Assembly: GCA_025765595.1 (NCBI GenBank)
Contig: JAIVFH010000182.1
Coordinates: 1-54,923 of the forward strand
DNA from: Obelidium mucronatum
Lineage: Eukaryota; Chytridiomycota; Chytridiomycetes; Chytridiales; Chytriomycetaceae
Reading direction: 5' to 3'
Length of the DNA stretch: 54,923 bases
The position numbers and the translations under genes are program-made. This document shows positions 52,605 through 54,923 of the stretch, piece by piece (the stretch's first letter is position 1; the number at the start of each line of letters is the position of its first letter). Under the pieces are notes generated by a model. The model ran no database searches. It was not told where the DNA came from and saw nothing but the letters and a program-made list of their open reading frames with translations.

Positions 52605-53643
52605 GTGCCCGCCTAACTATGTCTTTCTTAATGAAAGTAAGGAGGCTGTCTTTGAAACGTCTATCCTGGAGGAGGAGGCTGAGACTATCAGACCCTCGAC
52701 AGAGGAACAGAAGGTTATCACTTTGAGGAAAATCCTTGATGGTTTAAGAATACGTCAAGAAATCATTAAGGCAAAGGTAGCTAAAAGGCAAGAAGCTCAA
52801 AAAGAGCAGTCTGAAAACAAAGACCAAGCTGCATACAGCTTTAAACTGGGTGATAGAGCTTGGCTCTCTGTGCCTCTTGCTAGTGAAGCCCAGAGACTAG
52901 GTGTTACTAAAAAACTAATTTATCGATGGGTAGGACCTGTGCGCATTGTAGCACAGAGAGGGGGTAGTTCTCAAACCCGTTTCACAGTTGTTGAAACCTT
53001 CCCTGGTGGAGATATTGTTTTTAGGACAGTTCATGTCAGTAGACTGAGACCTTTTACGGCTCGTGTCCCTACAGACTCAGCTGAGAAAGCTGCACAAAAT
53101 ACAGGTGATGATTTTGAAGCCGAGCTTGAAAGATGGAAGAAATCCAAGGTCCTCCAAAAGAGACCTGTACACTCTCACAAAAGCAAAGTGGCTGGGACCA
53201 ATGTTTGGTTAGCCCGTAAATTAGACCCTGACTTTGAGGAACGTGATATTCAGGACCCAAAGATTGTCATTGAACGTGTTCTTGAGGTCATGTTAGATCG
53301 AGACCCTAAGGGTAGTTTTGTGTACAAAGTTAAAGGACTTGACCAGCCTATTAGGCATGCGTGGATGCAGCGCCAGGAGGACATGCCACAAGCAGTCCTT
53401 GACGAATTCTGGAAACAAATGAAGGACCAGAAGAATGCTTGGTGGGGAACTTATTCTCGCTGGGTTGCCAAACAAAGGAAGGAAGTTGAGCCACTGCCTC
53501 GACCCGTTCTAATGGAACGTGCAGAAGGTACATCTGCAGTCTCAGTGACAGTTGCCACCCGGAGACGGAAGCAACAAGCCAAACCGGCAGCTCCACCACA
53601 GTCTACAAGGGAAGAAAGAATGGAAGCGCGCTCTCGTAGATAG
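52541..53643 (+). CDS. Integrase C-terminal modules, right copy
   Basis: GPY/F-like and chromodomain-like modules as at 20082-21149. This arm keeps the 34 bp that the left arm lost, so the frame before the GPY/F module is continuous here ('CAIEMDECPPNYVFLNES'). Confidence 0.65.
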
Positions 53644-53937
53644 CCTGACTGTGGTTAAAGGAGGATGAGAGGGTGCGTTGTGGAGAGAAGTTGGGAGAAT
53701 GGAGGTGAATGATGGTATTTTAGTTGGGAAGTTATGGAGGCTAAGTTACACACGGGTTCAAGTCGTCTACCCCTACTGGTTTGCCACTCTGGCGTCCAAG
53801 TTGTTCAAGAGTAAATGTCAAACAACCAGCCACCCGATATATATGGTACCACAAGTCATGTGATCCATGAGCCACTCCAGTCAAGACAAACTCATACATA
53901 GTTGACGGAGCAACTAAAGGCTTATTTTCGAGGTCAT

Positions 53938-54923
53938 TGTGAGATGCCGCTAGGGCACTCACTGGGGTTTGAACCGGGAGTTAATGTTAGCAGTTGTAAA
54001 TAGTTGTTTTTATTCATTCGTTATCTCTTTCGCATTTATTGTAATTATTCTCTTTGGTTGAGAGATTTGCGGGGGATCGACATTGAATAAAGTGAAGTAG
54101 TTGTGAATCAGAGTTGACACTCAGTTCAAAGAACTCCGCGAGCATTGCTACTGACTGGATAGTCACGCGTAAGCCCAAAAGCACCATAAGGGGGACGTCC
54201 GGGTCCCCTGAACTGGCCAGCGGAGAGGGTACGCGTACCAACTGATTTGGTGGGGCACTTGCGAGACACTTCCTACAAGGTTCACCGTCCTGAAGGCTCA
54301 GGACGTGCTGGGGGCGCGGTTTACGCGTCACATGACCAGCACAGGGGCTCTATACTTGTAAGCAATGATACTAAATGGGTTTAGTGGTAGGCGTCACTCG
54401 AAGAGAGCGGCGGGGCTAGATCCAAGTCATACCTTTAGCGCCAATCCGGGGATCTGCGGCAGCGAGTAATGATCTAACGCAGGGATTAACTGGACCTCTC
54501 ATAGCGGGAAACTGGGTGGAGCCGTACCTCACATGGAGTCAGGTGAAACGGGCCACGCGCGAGGGAACCGAGAAAGTCCAGGAAGCACAGACTGGGTGAT
54601 TGTCATTGAACCAGAGATGGAGAGGATCTGACGCGGATGTGAGGCGTTGTTGAACGCGATCTGACGCGAAGACTCCTCCAGTTTCCATAAGTAGCGGAAA
54701 GAGCATGCGAGGGGAATTATTATTTATTTATTTATTTATGTGTTTATTCTGTTATTATTCGTTTTTATTTATTGTTTTACTAATCCTGAGCCTTGAGGCA
54801 GTGCGGGCAGCTTTGATAAGCATTCCATATCAGGGACCGTTGGATTTCACAAACTTACTAATCCCCAGGAATGACGCTGAGTGTTTATTTTAATTTAGTT
54901 AATTGGTTTTCTCTAGTGGCAAA
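53938..54923 (+). repeat. 3' LTR, right copy, truncated by the window end
   Basis: 986 of an expected 1,044 bp. The last ~200 bases show several small indels against the other three LTRs, which looks like lower sequence quality at a contig end. Confidence 0.95.

Larger units (their letters stand above)
39309..54923. repeat. Right arm of the large inverted repeat
   Basis: Inverted copy of 18799-38435, cut by the window end inside the outer LTR. Private features: no Crypton, a 317-bp deletion (left positions 21153-21469), an extra G in a G6 run near 51868 that breaks integrase, and loss of about ten bases near 42700. Confidence 0.95.
41388..54923 (+). mobile_element. LTR retrotransposon with EEP-bearing Pol, right copy (window-truncated)
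   Basis: Inverted duplicate of the left element without the Crypton. 5' LTR 41388-42431; 3' LTR from 53938 to the window end. GAAT precedes the 5' LTR as on the left. This is the better copy for reading ORF1 and RT-RNase H. Integrase and the region after it are damaged here. Confidence 0.95.

Noticed and set aside
1..54923. CRISPR arrays, operons or other prokaryotic features
   Set aside because: None seen; introns and element types show eukaryotic DNA.

Overview
The window is eukaryotic, TE-dense sequence. Evidence: short GT-AG introns (about 45-80 bp) that restore reading frames, long AT-rich gaps, and nested eukaryotic transposons. A Crypton-type tyrosine recombinase with a GCR1_C-like tail, chromovirus-like Ty3 elements, a DUF6589 protein and a RecQ-like helicase together look most like a fungus, perhaps an early-diverging one. 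A fungus-like protist or alga is not excluded. No rRNA or organelle gene is visible. The last ~200 bases have more small indels than the matching copies, as at a long-read contig end.

Layout. (1) 1-4873: a decayed minus-strand Ty3 element cut by the window edge, with its 493-bp 5' LTR. (2) 4926-6890: an unrecognised multi-exon gene (minus). (3) 6975-8725: a three-exon integrase-core (DDE) gene (minus). (4) 8726-11328: mostly non-coding, with a GC-rich coding fragment and a T16-G29 tract. (5) 11329-13748: a divergent pair, a PB1-domain/coiled-coil gene (minus) and a probably N-myristoylated AIG1-like GTPase (plus). (6) 13749-15522: gene-poor, with duplicated segments. (7) 15532-38300: a DNA-transposon-like unit with ~400-bp terminal inverted repeats, a 9-bp target duplication, and two convergent genes: a RecQ-like helicase and a DUF6589 protein. 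It is inflated by two later insertions: a 448-bp MITE (8-bp TSD) at the helicase 3' end and a 17.6-kb LTR retrotransposon (4-bp TSD) inside DUF6589. (8) 38436-39308: a non-repeated spacer. (9) 39309-54923: an inverted copy of the left arm (TIR, DUF6589 5' part, LTR element), so the window holds a palindrome with arms of at least 15.6 kb.

The nested LTR element is unusual. Its Pol carries an exonuclease-III/AP-endonuclease-like (EEP) domain between RNase H and a complete-looking DD35E integrase. It also carries an intron-containing coiled-coil gene upstream of gag, in the same orientation. In the left arm only, a Crypton-type element sits in an intron of that gene; the right arm keeps the empty site. 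The two arms are nearly identical in sequence but have private deletions, so each breaks pol in a different place.

Inferred order of events: the DUF6589/RecQ element inserted; the LTR element and the MITE then inserted into it; the region was duplicated in inverted orientation; finally the Crypton inserted on the left (or left the right arm) and each arm decayed separately. All functional statements rest on motif recognition by eye; no database search was run.
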